Source: AP-15 sp963703745
GTDB taxonomy: Bacteria; Pseudomonadota; Alphaproteobacteria; ATCC43930; CGMCC-115725
NCBI GenBank assembly: GCA_963703745.1
Contig: CAVPFL010000002.1
Span: 682,001 to 746,000 of the forward strand
Direction: 5' to 3'
Length of the DNA: 64,000 nt
The position numbers were made by a program, and so were the translations under genes. Shown one piece after another: positions 43,718 through 51,692 of the stretch (position 1 is the first letter of the stretch; each line of letters begins with the position of its first letter). The notes below the pieces were generated by a model. The model made no database searches and was not told the origin of the DNA. It was given only the letters and a program-made list of their open reading frames with translations.

Positions 43718-44262
43718 TCTCATGCGGCACGAATGACCGCAGTGCCGTCGGCACATTCGAGCGCGGTGCCGAACGGCGATACAGTCAACGATCGTATTCT
43801 TTCTCCGCGTCTTCGGTGCGGTTCGGCATGCTTCGTTTCCAAAGACGTAAAGTGGCCAGCGCAAAACTGCGAGCCGGAAGCGAGGAAGGCTCGGGCACGG
43901 AGGGCGGCTCCTAAAGAGCGACGGCAAAAATCGTATCGGCCGATGGCGGCGGATCTGCTACAACCAAGAAAGAACCCACCGGAAAAATATCAGCAAACAT
44001 TTCCCGGTATTGTTCTGCGCAAACAAATCGCAGACGTGCCCGGTGCAGGAACCAAGGCGTCAAGTAGAGCGTCGGGCGGGTTAAGTAGTGGCGGAAACGT
44101 AAGATTCACACCCGCAAGGGACCATCCTGGCTTTAAAAGGCTGATTTTGAAGTAGTTCGGTAGAAAAGGGTCTGCAATCTTGTCTGAAATGGACTTCCTG
44201 GATTTAGGACGTAAGTCGCTCTGTGCCATCACTCCCTCGCCGCCGCTCCGGTACAATCATGA
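43718..44262 (+). other. 545-bp intergenic region, no supported gene
   Basis: A 140-codon open frame at 43733-44155 has no SD, no domain and atypical composition, so I do not call it. The region lies between the convergent cyclase operon and PEP-CTERM gene. No clear terminator hairpin was seen. Confidence 0.45.
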
Positions 44263-45321
44263 CTAGCACTTGGCGAAGCGGGCTCTTATGAAGGCGGCTA
44301 CGGCAAACAGGACGAAACCGCTGGCGAAGAGCGGTCCTGTGGACGGCTCCGGGATCGTGGACGACTGGACCGTAGACGACGGAATACCCGAAATATCGAT
44401 GTCAAAGCTTTGGAACTCGGCCAATTGCGCTGCAGTGAAGAGCGGGGTGTTGGGGTCGCCTTCGAATGGCGAAGCGATAAGGACATCGTCCGGGTTGAGC
44501 GGCGTAAAACTGGGATCGAGCCAGGCGACCAACGTCTCGTTCGCGTAAGCCTCCATATTCAAAACAAAGATACCGCTGGTTTGGATAGTAATGTCCGCCT
44601 GACAATCCGGAAAGTTCAAACTAACCCCTAACGTGAGTGTCGTGTTGTCTTGGTAAGTGCAGAAACTAGCGCCGTTCTGGTCGTTTAGACCCCCGGTGAC
44701 CTGAGCGTACTGCGTACTTCCAAGACCGGGTCCAACTTCCGCGTCATAGCCTGCATTGTTATAGAATTCGAACCCGTCGGTACCAACCGAAACACCAGCA
44801 TTAAAAGTCATCGCGATTTTTACGTTAGTATCTATCAGGCCGGTCTGCGTGTCGAACACTTCGTAATAGATGATTGAGTTTGCATAGCCTCCGCCGCCGT
44901 TCGCCGCCCACGCGCCTACAAAGCTGTTTTGCCCGAACGCCGGGACAGCAATTCCGCCGCCGCTCGTCGGTAGTCCGTGCTCCCCGGATAGGCCAGGGTG
45001 AACAATAAAGGACTGGACCGCAAAAGCCTCTTGGTCGCTCTCCGAGTCCGTCATGCAGGGAACCGGCATCGGAGCCGGAGGACTGGGAACATCGGTGCCC
45101 TGGAAGTAACCTCCGGGGATTAGCCCGCCATACGAGCATCCTACCGCACCATTGCTACTCACTGATACTGATACTGATACTGAGCCAGCCATCGCCGTTT
45201 CCGGTCTCGCTGCGAAGGCTAACATCCAAAGGCAAATCATGCTGACGCTTAACAGAGGCGCCCACACTTGAAGAGATAGGTGCCGTTCAGACTTTGCCGT
45301 CACATCACGGTAGTCGAGCAT
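44263..45321 (-). CDS. PEP-CTERM sorting-domain exoprotein
   Basis: A 352-aa exported protein. An N-terminal signal ('LLSVSMICLWMLAFAARPET', cut near 'AMAG') is followed by a Ser/Val repeat and a Gly/Asn-rich beta-type body. The C-terminus is a PEP-CTERM signal: 'TIPEPSTGPLFASGF', a hydrophobic helix and a basic end 'FIRARFAKC'. An exosortase (EpsH) should process it, but none is in the window. GGAGG precedes ATG 45321. The Ser-Val run near residue 45 is encoded by an ACTGAT hexanucleotide repeat (45161-45184). Surface or matrix role inferred. Confidence 0.85.
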   Translation of the reverse strand: MLDYRDVTAKSERHLSLQVWAPLLSVSMICLWMLAFAARPETAMAGSVSVSVSVSSNGAVGCSYGGLIPGGYFQGTDVPSPPAPMPVPCMTDSESDQEAFAVQSFIVHPGLSGEHGLPTSGGGIAVPAFGQNSFVGAWAANGGGGYANSIIYYEVFDTQTGLIDTNVKIAMTFNAGVSVGTDGFEFYNNAGYDAEVGPGLGSTQYAQVTGGLNDQNGASFCTYQDNTTLTLGVSLNFPDCQADITIQTSGIFVLNMEAYANETLVAWLDPSFTPLNPDDVLIASPFEGDPNTPLFTAAQLAEFQSFDIDISGIPSSTVQSSTIPEPSTGPLFASGFVLFAVAAFIRARFAKC

Positions 45322-45608
45322 CACTCTGCCTCCCTGGCGCAAAAATAACCGGCCGTGAATCTGACATAGCGCCGAAGCACGTCGCGGCGCCCGAGAACCC
45401 GCGGAACTTGGCCGGGCGCCCGAGCTTCGTATTCGGCACCTCCCGGATCCAAAAAATGTCAGCCTGAACCCCGGCGGCGATGTGCGCAATGAAACGACGA
45501 TCAAATCTTCTCAATTTTTCTTAAAATGCGTAGAATCCGCGGCAGAGATCGGGTGAATCGAGACCCTTGCGTTTGCCGGCCCGTCTCGCGGCGGGGAGCG
45601 ACGGGAGC

Positions 45609-47360
45609 ATGGATGCACCTGCCACCGACGAGACTTTCCTGTTTGAAGGCTTTCGCCTCGACCTTCAGGCTGGCGGCCTGTTCCGAACGGATGAAAATGG
45701 CGTTCTGGTCCCCGTGGCCATCGGCTCGCGCGGCCTCGATCTGCTCAGCCTGCTAGTAAAGCGTCAAGGCGCTCTCGTCTCAAAGGACGAGATCATCAGC
45801 GTCGTCTGGCAGGGAATGATTGTCGAGGACAGCAACCTCCCTACTCAGATATTGGCGCTGCGCCGGGTGCTCGATCGCGGGCGAACGAAGGGGAGCTGCA
45901 TCCAGACGGTGCACGGCCGAGGCTATCGCTTTGCCGCGACGGTAACCAGATGCGGGACCGATCCGCCTCCGGCGATCGGTGGCAATGACGAGGATCGCGG
46001 CGCCGGTGCACCGCTGGTCTCGCGCCTTCCGACCTCTGCCCCCGCTCAACTCCGGCCTTGGCGCCAAATCGTTGCTCTATTTGTCGTGCTCGCCCTGTCG
46101 GGATCCTTGGTGGCGTGGGTTTGGGACCATCGCTGGTCTGACACCTTCGCCAAGCGACCGCGCTTCTCCATGATCGTGCTGCCCTTTACGAACCTCGGTG
46201 GAGATCTTGACCAGGAGCACTTGGTCGATGCGATCACCAGCGACTTGACGACCGAACTGTCGCGGATCGGGCACGGTTTCGTGATCTCGCGCAATACCGC
46301 GTTCACCTACCGAAACAATTCGGTCGGCACGAAGCAGATCGGTCGCGAGCTCGGCGTGCGGTATGTTGTGGAAGGAGGTGTCCGCCGGTCGGGTAATAAA
46401 GTCCGCGTCACTGCCCAGCTTATCGAAGCCGAGACCGATGCGCTTGCCTGGGCTGAGCAGTTTGACGGTGAGGTCGGCGATCTGCTCGCGCTTGAGGACG
46501 ACATCACGAGGCGCATCGCGATCGCCCTCGGCATCGAGCTAATCGACATCGAGGCCGCCCGGCCAACCGTCCATCTCGACGCTTTCGACTACATTCTGCG
46601 CGGGGCTGCTGTGATGAACATGCCGAAGACGCGCAAGACCTATGCCGATGCGATTAGCTTGTTCGGTCGCGCATTGACTCTCGATCCGCGGGCTGTTGAG
46701 GCACAGAGCAAGTTGGCGATCCACCTTGCGGGCCGCGTCACGTCTGATATGACCGATACGGCCGCGGCCGATGTAGTGCGCGCGGAAGGTTTGGCCGCGC
46801 AAGCCGTTGCCGCGGCGCCCCGCAGCGCGCTGGCGCATTTCGCAAGAGCCCAGGTGCTGTACGCCCAAAACCGATGTGACGAGGCCGTTTACGAATACGA
46901 GGCGGTGTTAACGCTCAATCGTAACTTCGTGCCCGCATATTTCCACATCGGTCTGTGCAAGCTCCTCTTAGGATCGCCAAACGAGACGATCCCGCTCGTG
47001 GAGCAAGCCATTCGGCTTAGCCCCCGCGATCCCGACCTGGGCTTTTGGTATCAGGCGATCGGGCGAGCGTATTTCATGGACGCACGAACCGACGAGGGAA
47101 TCACCTTGCTCGAAAAGGCGCGCGTTGCCAATCCGGGGCAATCCTACGTTCGTGCGTGGCTCGCTTCCGCCTATGCCCTTGAAGGCGAGAGCGAACGCGC
47201 GGCCACCGAACTCGCCGAAGCCCGGCGGCTGAGCAGCGACGATCGCTATTCGAGCATCGCCCGATTAAAGGCCCTGGGTTCTTCGACGCCGAAGGCCCGC
47301 GCCCTGTTCGAAACTACCTATTTCGCCGGCCTGCGCAAGGCCGGCATGCCGGGAGAGTGA
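45609..47360 (+). CDS. Winged-helix (OmpR-type) regulator with membrane helix, TolB-like and TPR domains
   Basis: A 583-aa CadC/ToxR-like protein. Residues ~8-105 are an OmpR/PhoB winged helix ('SRGLDLLSLLVKRQGALVSK', 'WQGMIVEDSNLPTQILALRR', 'IQTVHGRGYRF'). A transmembrane helix lies at ~157-178 ('IVALFVVLALSGSLVAWVW'). The rest is a TolB-like module ('SMIVLPFTNLGGDLDQEHL', 'LGVRYVVEGGVRRSGNKVRV') plus TPR repeats, clearly homologous to the cyclase at 41424. No receiver domain is present, so signalling would be direct across the membrane. Start ATG 45609. Confidence 0.9.
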   Translation: MDAPATDETFLFEGFRLDLQAGGLFRTDENGVLVPVAIGSRGLDLLSLLVKRQGALVSKDEIISVVWQGMIVEDSNLPTQILALRRVLDRGRTKGSCIQTVHGRGYRFAATVTRCGTDPPPAIGGNDEDRGAGAPLVSRLPTSAPAQLRPWRQIVALFVVLALSGSLVAWVWDHRWSDTFAKRPRFSMIVLPFTNLGGDLDQEHLVDAITSDLTTELSRIGHGFVISRNTAFTYRNNSVGTKQIGRELGVRYVVEGGVRRSGNKVRVTAQLIEAETDALAWAEQFDGEVGDLLALEDDITRRIAIALGIELIDIEAARPTVHLDAFDYILRGAAVMNMPKTRKTYADAISLFGRALTLDPRAVEAQSKLAIHLAGRVTSDMTDTAAADVVRAEGLAAQAVAAAPRSALAHFARAQVLYAQNRCDEAVYEYEAVLTLNRNFVPAYFHIGLCKLLLGSPNETIPLVEQAIRLSPRDPDLGFWYQAIGRAYFMDARTDEGITLLEKARVANPGQSYVRAWLASAYALEGESERAATELAEARRLSSDDRYSSIARLKALGSSTPKARALFETTYFAGLRKAGMPGE

Positions 47361-47731
47361 CCTCTCGGACCTTTCCCGATCCGATGGTCTCGATCCGGTG
47401 CCTGATTTCCGGACGTGCACATAGTACCACGTTAGCCATTTTTTCACTAGGATCCCCGAGCCTTAATCCGAAAGGATTATTTGGTTGACGGTTTTTGCCG
47501 AGGGGATTTATGGCCAAAGCGGCGACCGAGGCACGGCGGCCGTTGGCGTCGCGTTCGTCGGTTGGGCGCGATATCTCGCGGCGCGTCTGACCGCCTCGCG
47601 GGTCACGGAATTCGCCCTCTACTCTTTCTGAAGATCAATGACTTGCTGGCCTCCCATTCACGCTTGTGGGTGTGCTCAACCCACTGCCTGATAGCATCGC
47701 CCTGGATGAACAACCTTCGTGGCAGCTACAA
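47361..47731 (+). other. 371-bp region between convergent genes, no supported gene
   Basis: The winged-helix TPR gene and the propeller gene converge here. A small hairpin, AATCC-GAAA-GGATT at 47465-47478, is followed by ATTTGG and might act in transcription termination. Nothing else is evident. Confidence 0.4.
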
Positions 47732-49666
47732 CTAGGCGAGCCCATAGACATCGACACGCCCGTCGTAGGTCGGCACAAACACCTTGCCGTTCCAGGCAAC
47801 CGGTCGATTAAACTTCGGGTGTGTGAAGGCGCATCCGGCACCCCAATCCCAACTGTCCCACAGAACGACGAGCTGCTTGCTGCCGTCCCCATAGACGCCG
47901 AAATTCGCCGCGTCGTACGCGAGCAGCCGCCCGGGCGTCAGCTCCATATTGGCATCACCGGCCGGCACGAGCGCCCAGACGATACCGTCGGCATCGCCGT
48001 TGGCGGAGAGCGAAACCATCCATCCGGGCATACCGCCGAGCGGCACGGGCGATTGCGGGGAGGCGACTTCGGCACTGCACGCGAGATAGGTGGAGGTGCT
48101 ATCGGCATTCAATCGCCACGCCCGCAGGTTGCCGTTCTCCCCACCGCAGAAATGCATCAGCCCGTGTGTCGCATTCTGCCACACCACCGGCGTGCCGTGC
48201 AGATGGTGGGAGCGTTGCGCGAAATACGAGTTCAGGGCCTGGACATTCGCCGGTGCAGCAGTCGGGGCCGCACCCGGGTAGTAGGTGTAGAAGATCGGCG
48301 GAGCCTTAAGGCGGGCATAGTTCTGCGCCAGCTTCGACGGTTCGAGGTCGGTCGGCTTCGTCGAGCCGAGGTTCCGGGTATTTGCGGTGTAGAGAATGCC
48401 GTCCTTGCCCGCGGCCAGCAGGGTGCCGGCGGCCGGCGGAAGCAGTGGGCCCCCGGACCCGAAATCTTGATCGCTCCATACGTCGCTTGGCATGTCCATC
48501 GGCGCCACCCCCATCCGGGCGAGGTGCGAGGCCAGGCGGAAATTCGAGGGCATGGCCTTCGGCATCGCCATCGGGCTTTCGCCTTCCGGGTTGCCGCCGA
48601 CCCGCCCGTCATCAGTCCAGGGCGTCCACCAGTCGACGACCGCGAGCGCGCCGGCGCGGCCCGCCCCGGGCGCGGTGTATTTGAGTTTGACGATGCTCTC
48701 GGCGAAGTCGGTCACGCCGTCGAAGTCGCCGTTGCCGGTCACGACATAAATGAAGCCCTCGGCGTCCACCGCGGGCCCCGCGCCCGAGTGCCAGATGCCG
48801 CCGCCGCTGCCGCGCGCGGTCGAGCACCAGGCGGCGGCGATGGTCCAGCTTGCCGTATCGACGGCAATCAGCCAGCCCCGCGCCGTCTGCGCGGTTTCTT
48901 GGATCGTGCCGAACGGGATGAGCACCGCGCCCTGGATCAATGTCAGCGCGGCGCGTTGCTTGCGCTCCGCCGAGCGGAACTTTTGCACCGGCTGGCCATG
49001 GCCCGGCTCGTAGGTGGTGCCCTCGAGGTTCAACGGCGACTGTGCGGCTGTCCCATCGCGCAGCCGCAGAGCGTGCAGCCAATGCTGCCCGTTTTGCCAG
49101 GTGCCATCGTCGCTGATCCAGGCGCAGGCGTACAATAGGCCGGCGGCGAGGTCGATGACAGGCGTAGAGAGAATGCCCCAATGGTCATTGATCCGGTGGC
49201 TATCGATAGCCGTGCCGCCGTTGACCGGCCGACCCAGCGTACGCTGCCACAGCAGCGCGCCGTCATTGGCGTCGAAGGCCCAGACCTGATTGGCCATGCT
49301 CGCCAGGAAAACCACGTCATGCGTGCTGCCGTCTGCCATCGCGAGGCCCGGAACCATCAACGGCTGCGCCTCGCAGCCCCGCGCATCACCGGTCACCGCC
49401 AGGCTGAATAGCCGTCTGATCCCGCGACTGCGCACGGCGTCGGGTGTCAGAATGGTCTCGTGCACGTTCGCACCCGTGCGCGCGAGGTCGAACGAACGCG
49501 TGGTAACCGGCGGGCTCGCCGACTGTGCGAAATGCGCGATCGCCTTGACGAACTGGTCCCGGTGTTCGGTCGAGCAGAAGCCGACGACATGACCGCCGTG
49601 CCGCGTTACGGCATCGGGGCTGACCGGCTTGCCGGACCAAGGGCAGGTGGTGTTGACCGGCTTCAT
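47732..49666 (-). CDS. PQQ-type beta-propeller protein with N-terminal Cys/His metal-binding domain
   Basis: A 644-aa protein. Residues ~8-45 ('CPWSGKPVSPDAVTRHGGHV' then 'FCSTEHRDQFVKA') resemble a YHS/TRASH-like metal-binding module. The rest is an eight-bladed PQQ/quinoprotein-like propeller with repeated Trp-containing blades: 'QVWAFDANDGALLWQRTLG', 'AAGLLYACAWISDDG', 'GKDGILYTANTRNLG', 'FVPTYDGRVDVYGLA'. No signal peptide is visible, unlike true quinoprotein dehydrogenases, and the catalytic Asp/Glu cannot be assigned. ATG 49666 directly follows the small upstream frame. Function unknown; a metal-dependent scaffold or oxidoreductase are options. Confidence 0.75.
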   Translation of the reverse strand: MKPVNTTCPWSGKPVSPDAVTRHGGHVVGFCSTEHRDQFVKAIAHFAQSASPPVTTRSFDLARTGANVHETILTPDAVRSRGIRRLFSLAVTGDARGCEAQPLMVPGLAMADGSTHDVVFLASMANQVWAFDANDGALLWQRTLGRPVNGGTAIDSHRINDHWGILSTPVIDLAAGLLYACAWISDDGTWQNGQHWLHALRLRDGTAAQSPLNLEGTTYEPGHGQPVQKFRSAERKQRAALTLIQGAVLIPFGTIQETAQTARGWLIAVDTASWTIAAAWCSTARGSGGGIWHSGAGPAVDAEGFIYVVTGNGDFDGVTDFAESIVKLKYTAPGAGRAGALAVVDWWTPWTDDGRVGGNPEGESPMAMPKAMPSNFRLASHLARMGVAPMDMPSDVWSDQDFGSGGPLLPPAAGTLLAAGKDGILYTANTRNLGSTKPTDLEPSKLAQNYARLKAPPIFYTYYPGAAPTAAPANVQALNSYFAQRSHHLHGTPVVWQNATHGLMHFCGGENGNLRAWRLNADSTSTYLACSAEVASPQSPVPLGGMPGWMVSLSANGDADGIVWALVPAGDANMELTPGRLLAYDAANFGVYGDGSKQLVVLWDSWDWGAGCAFTHPKFNRPVAWNGKVFVPTYDGRVDVYGLA

Positions 49667-49667
49667 T

Positions 49668-49935
49668 TCACAGCCTCCCGGTTCCGAGATAGGTGACGCT
49701 CAATTCGTAGTCGACGCGGCCCGCCGCCGAAATGTTCGCGCTGACGCGCAGGACGTGCCAGCCACTGTCGGCGACGGTCTCGTGCGCCTCGCTGACGCTA
49801 GCGACCAGCGGGCGGTCGGAGGGGCCGACGATCGCGAAACGGACATCGACGGCCGTCGTGCCGCCGAGCCGTTGCAGCGACGGCGACGCGCCAATTGGCG
49901 AGCCGGCCTGCGCTGAGCGCGTAGATTTGCAGCAT
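49668..49935 (-). pseudogene. Short coding-like sequence upstream of the propeller gene, probable frameshift
   Basis: The ATG at 49935, with AGGAGAGAG upstream, opens 'MLQIYALSAGR', but that frame soon becomes Arg-rich. A second frame continues with protein-like sequence ('QRLGGTTAVDVRFAIVGPSD', 'DSGWHVLRVSANISAAG', 'YELSVTYLGTGRL') to a TGA at 49668, one base before the propeller gene. The switch lies near 49890-49910. The combined ~85-aa product is not recognised. Either a frameshifted gene or a sequencing error. Confidence 0.45.
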
Positions 49936-50066
49936 CGTGTCAGCTCTCTCCTTTATGAATACTACAAATCGGTTATGGTTCAGTTGCCTCTATTGGCGGT
50001 CGCGGATTGCATCGCACGTAAAGGCTCGCCCTGATCGGAAAACGGGAGGTGCGGCAGGTCTTCGGT

Positions 50067-50642
50067 TTAGAAGGCGCGGCCGCGCAGCTCGTTGTTCGTG
50101 CGGCGGTCACCAGCCATCCAGCGGGCCAATTCCTGGTGCGCATCGGCGCGGCGCACGGCGTCGATCTCGGCCACGTCGGGCGGGTCCTCGGTGAACTCGA
50201 CGACGAGGCCGTCGGGCGAGGAGACATAGATTGACTTGCAGTAGCCGTGATTGCTCTCGCGGTAGGTCTCGCCGGCCCTCTCGAGCCGGCGTTTGAGCTC
50301 GTCATAGGTCTCGGGCTCTGCCTTGAAGGCGATGTGGTCGTAACGGCCGATCTTCGCCGGCCGCTCGGCCTGGGTCAGCTCGTACATTTCCGGGTCGGCG
50401 AATTGGAAGAAGGCGAGCGAGCCGCCATCCGCCATGCCGAAGAAGGTATGGCAGAACTCGATCTCTTTGTTGAGCTCGCTGCTGAAGCTCTTCTCGCACC
50501 ACGTCGCGACCAGCGGGATCCCGAGCAGATCCTCGAAGAAGCGGCGGTTCGTCTCGTGGTCGCGCACGACGAAGGCGTGATGATGCAGGCGCGACGGCAG
50601 GCGCGACAGAAGCCCCACGGTCCTCGGCTCGAACGTATCCAT
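50067..50642 (-). CDS. VOC family dioxygenase/glyoxalase-like protein
   Basis: A 191-aa protein with two half-modules: 'RLHHHAFVVRDHETNRRFFE' at the start, then 'GRYDHIAFKAE' and 'SIYVSSPDGLVVEFTEDPP'. The two His and the final Glu match VOC metal ligands. Extradiol dioxygenase or lactoylglutathione-lyase-like chemistry is possible. It is divergent from the SDR gene 119 bp away. Confidence 0.85.
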   Translation of the reverse strand: MDTFEPRTVGLLSRLPSRLHHHAFVVRDHETNRRFFEDLLGIPLVATWCEKSFSSELNKEIEFCHTFFGMADGGSLAFFQFADPEMYELTQAERPAKIGRYDHIAFKAEPETYDELKRRLERAGETYRESNHGYCKSIYVSSPDGLVVEFTEDPPDVAEIDAVRRADAHQELARWMAGDRRTNNELRGRAF

Positions 50643-50761
50643 TTCCTTCCTCCCTCAGCTCGGTGCCGGCACCGATAGCACAGACGCCGGCGTCTTGACA
50701 GAAGGAGCGCCGGGAGCATGCTGTTGCCCGCATCCTCGATATTTTTCGGAGCCTCGTTCAC

Positions 50762-51523
50762 ATGATCAGTGCGGATCTCGCCGGAAAGGCCGCGCTCGTG
50801 ACCGGCGCCGCCTCGGGCATCGGGCTCGCCACCGCCGAGGCCTTCGCCCGCAATGGTGCGGCCGTGGCGCTCAACCATCTGCCTGAGGATCCGCGGGGGC
50901 CAAGTGAGGTCGAGCGCCTCAAAGTGCAGGGCTGGCGGGTCATCGCGGCCCCCGGCGACGTGTCGCAGCCTGGGCAGGCCGAGCGCATGGTGGCGAGCGC
51001 CATCGACGCGCTCGGGCGTCTCGATTTTCTCGTCAACAATGCCGGCACCCCTGCGACGCCGACGCCGATCCCGTTCGAAAATCTCGACGCGCTGACCGAA
51101 AATTTCTGGTCGACTATCCTGAGCACCAATTTGATCGGTCCGTTCCGTTGTGCCCATGCCGCGGCTGCGGCGCTGAAGCTGGCGCGGGGTGCGATCTGCA
51201 ACACCGCCTCGATCGCCGGCGTGATGGGATCGGGCAGCAGCATCCCCTATGCGACCAGCAAGGCGGGGCTGATCAATCTGACCCGCAGTCTGGCGCGGAC
51301 TCTGGCGCCCGAGGTACGGGTCAACGCGGTGGCGCCAGGCCATGTCGACAGCCCGTGGCAAAAGGATTGGCCCGAAGAGCGCAAGCGCGCCGCGGTAGAG
51401 CGCACGCCGCTCAAACGCGCCTGTACGCCCGAAGACATCGCCGAGACAATCTTTTTTCTGTGCGCCGGGGCAGCGATGGTCACCGGGCAGACGGTAATCG
51501 TCGACGGCGGTTTGACCCTCTGA
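50762..51523 (+). CDS. Short-chain dehydrogenase/reductase
   Basis: A 253-aa SDR of the classical type. Cofactor motif 'ALVTGAASGIGLATAEAFA' (TGxxxGIG), 'LDFLVNNAGTP' (NNAG), catalytic Ser in 'ICNTASIAGVMG' and 'YATSKAGLINLTRS' (YxxxK). It ends 'TGQTVIVDGGLTL', as in FabG-like oxidoreductases. It is followed by the second TPP enzyme on the same strand, with a hairpin between. Confidence 0.92.
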   Translation: MISADLAGKAALVTGAASGIGLATAEAFARNGAAVALNHLPEDPRGPSEVERLKVQGWRVIAAPGDVSQPGQAERMVASAIDALGRLDFLVNNAGTPATPTPIPFENLDALTENFWSTILSTNLIGPFRCAHAAAAALKLARGAICNTASIAGVMGSGSSIPYATSKAGLINLTRSLARTLAPEVRVNAVAPGHVDSPWQKDWPEERKRAAVERTPLKRACTPEDIAETIFFLCAGAAMVTGQTVIVDGGLTL

Positions 51524-51648
51524 GGCATTCCGGTGCTATTCCCCTGCGAGTTCCCTGCCGTTCCGCTGCCGTTGATACCGTCGTTGAGAGGCTAACCCAC
51601 TGATCCAGCTTGGCTAAGCGGCGACGGCGTCACGTGACAAGAGCGAGA

Positions 51649-51668
51649 TTCCCCTGCAAGCAGGGGAA
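51649..51668 (+). promoter_or_regulatory. Perfect hairpin in the leader of the TPP enzyme gene
   Basis: TTCCCCTGC-AA-GCAGGGGAA, a 9-bp perfect stem, ends 12 bp before the SD (GGAGGAG) of the downstream gene. It may be an attenuator or a terminator separating the SDR transcript; no U-tract follows. Confidence 0.35.
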
Positions 51669-51692
51669 CGAGCCCTACCGGAGGAGACCGAA

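Noticed and set aside
43733..44155. 140-codon plus-strand frame after the Cys-rich protein
   Set aside because: No ribosome-binding site, no domain and composition unlike the neighbours.
47666..49138. 490-codon plus-strand open frame
   Set aside because: It is antisense to the propeller gene, whose frame shows clear repeated blades; this one is His/Arg/Gly-rich and has no domain.
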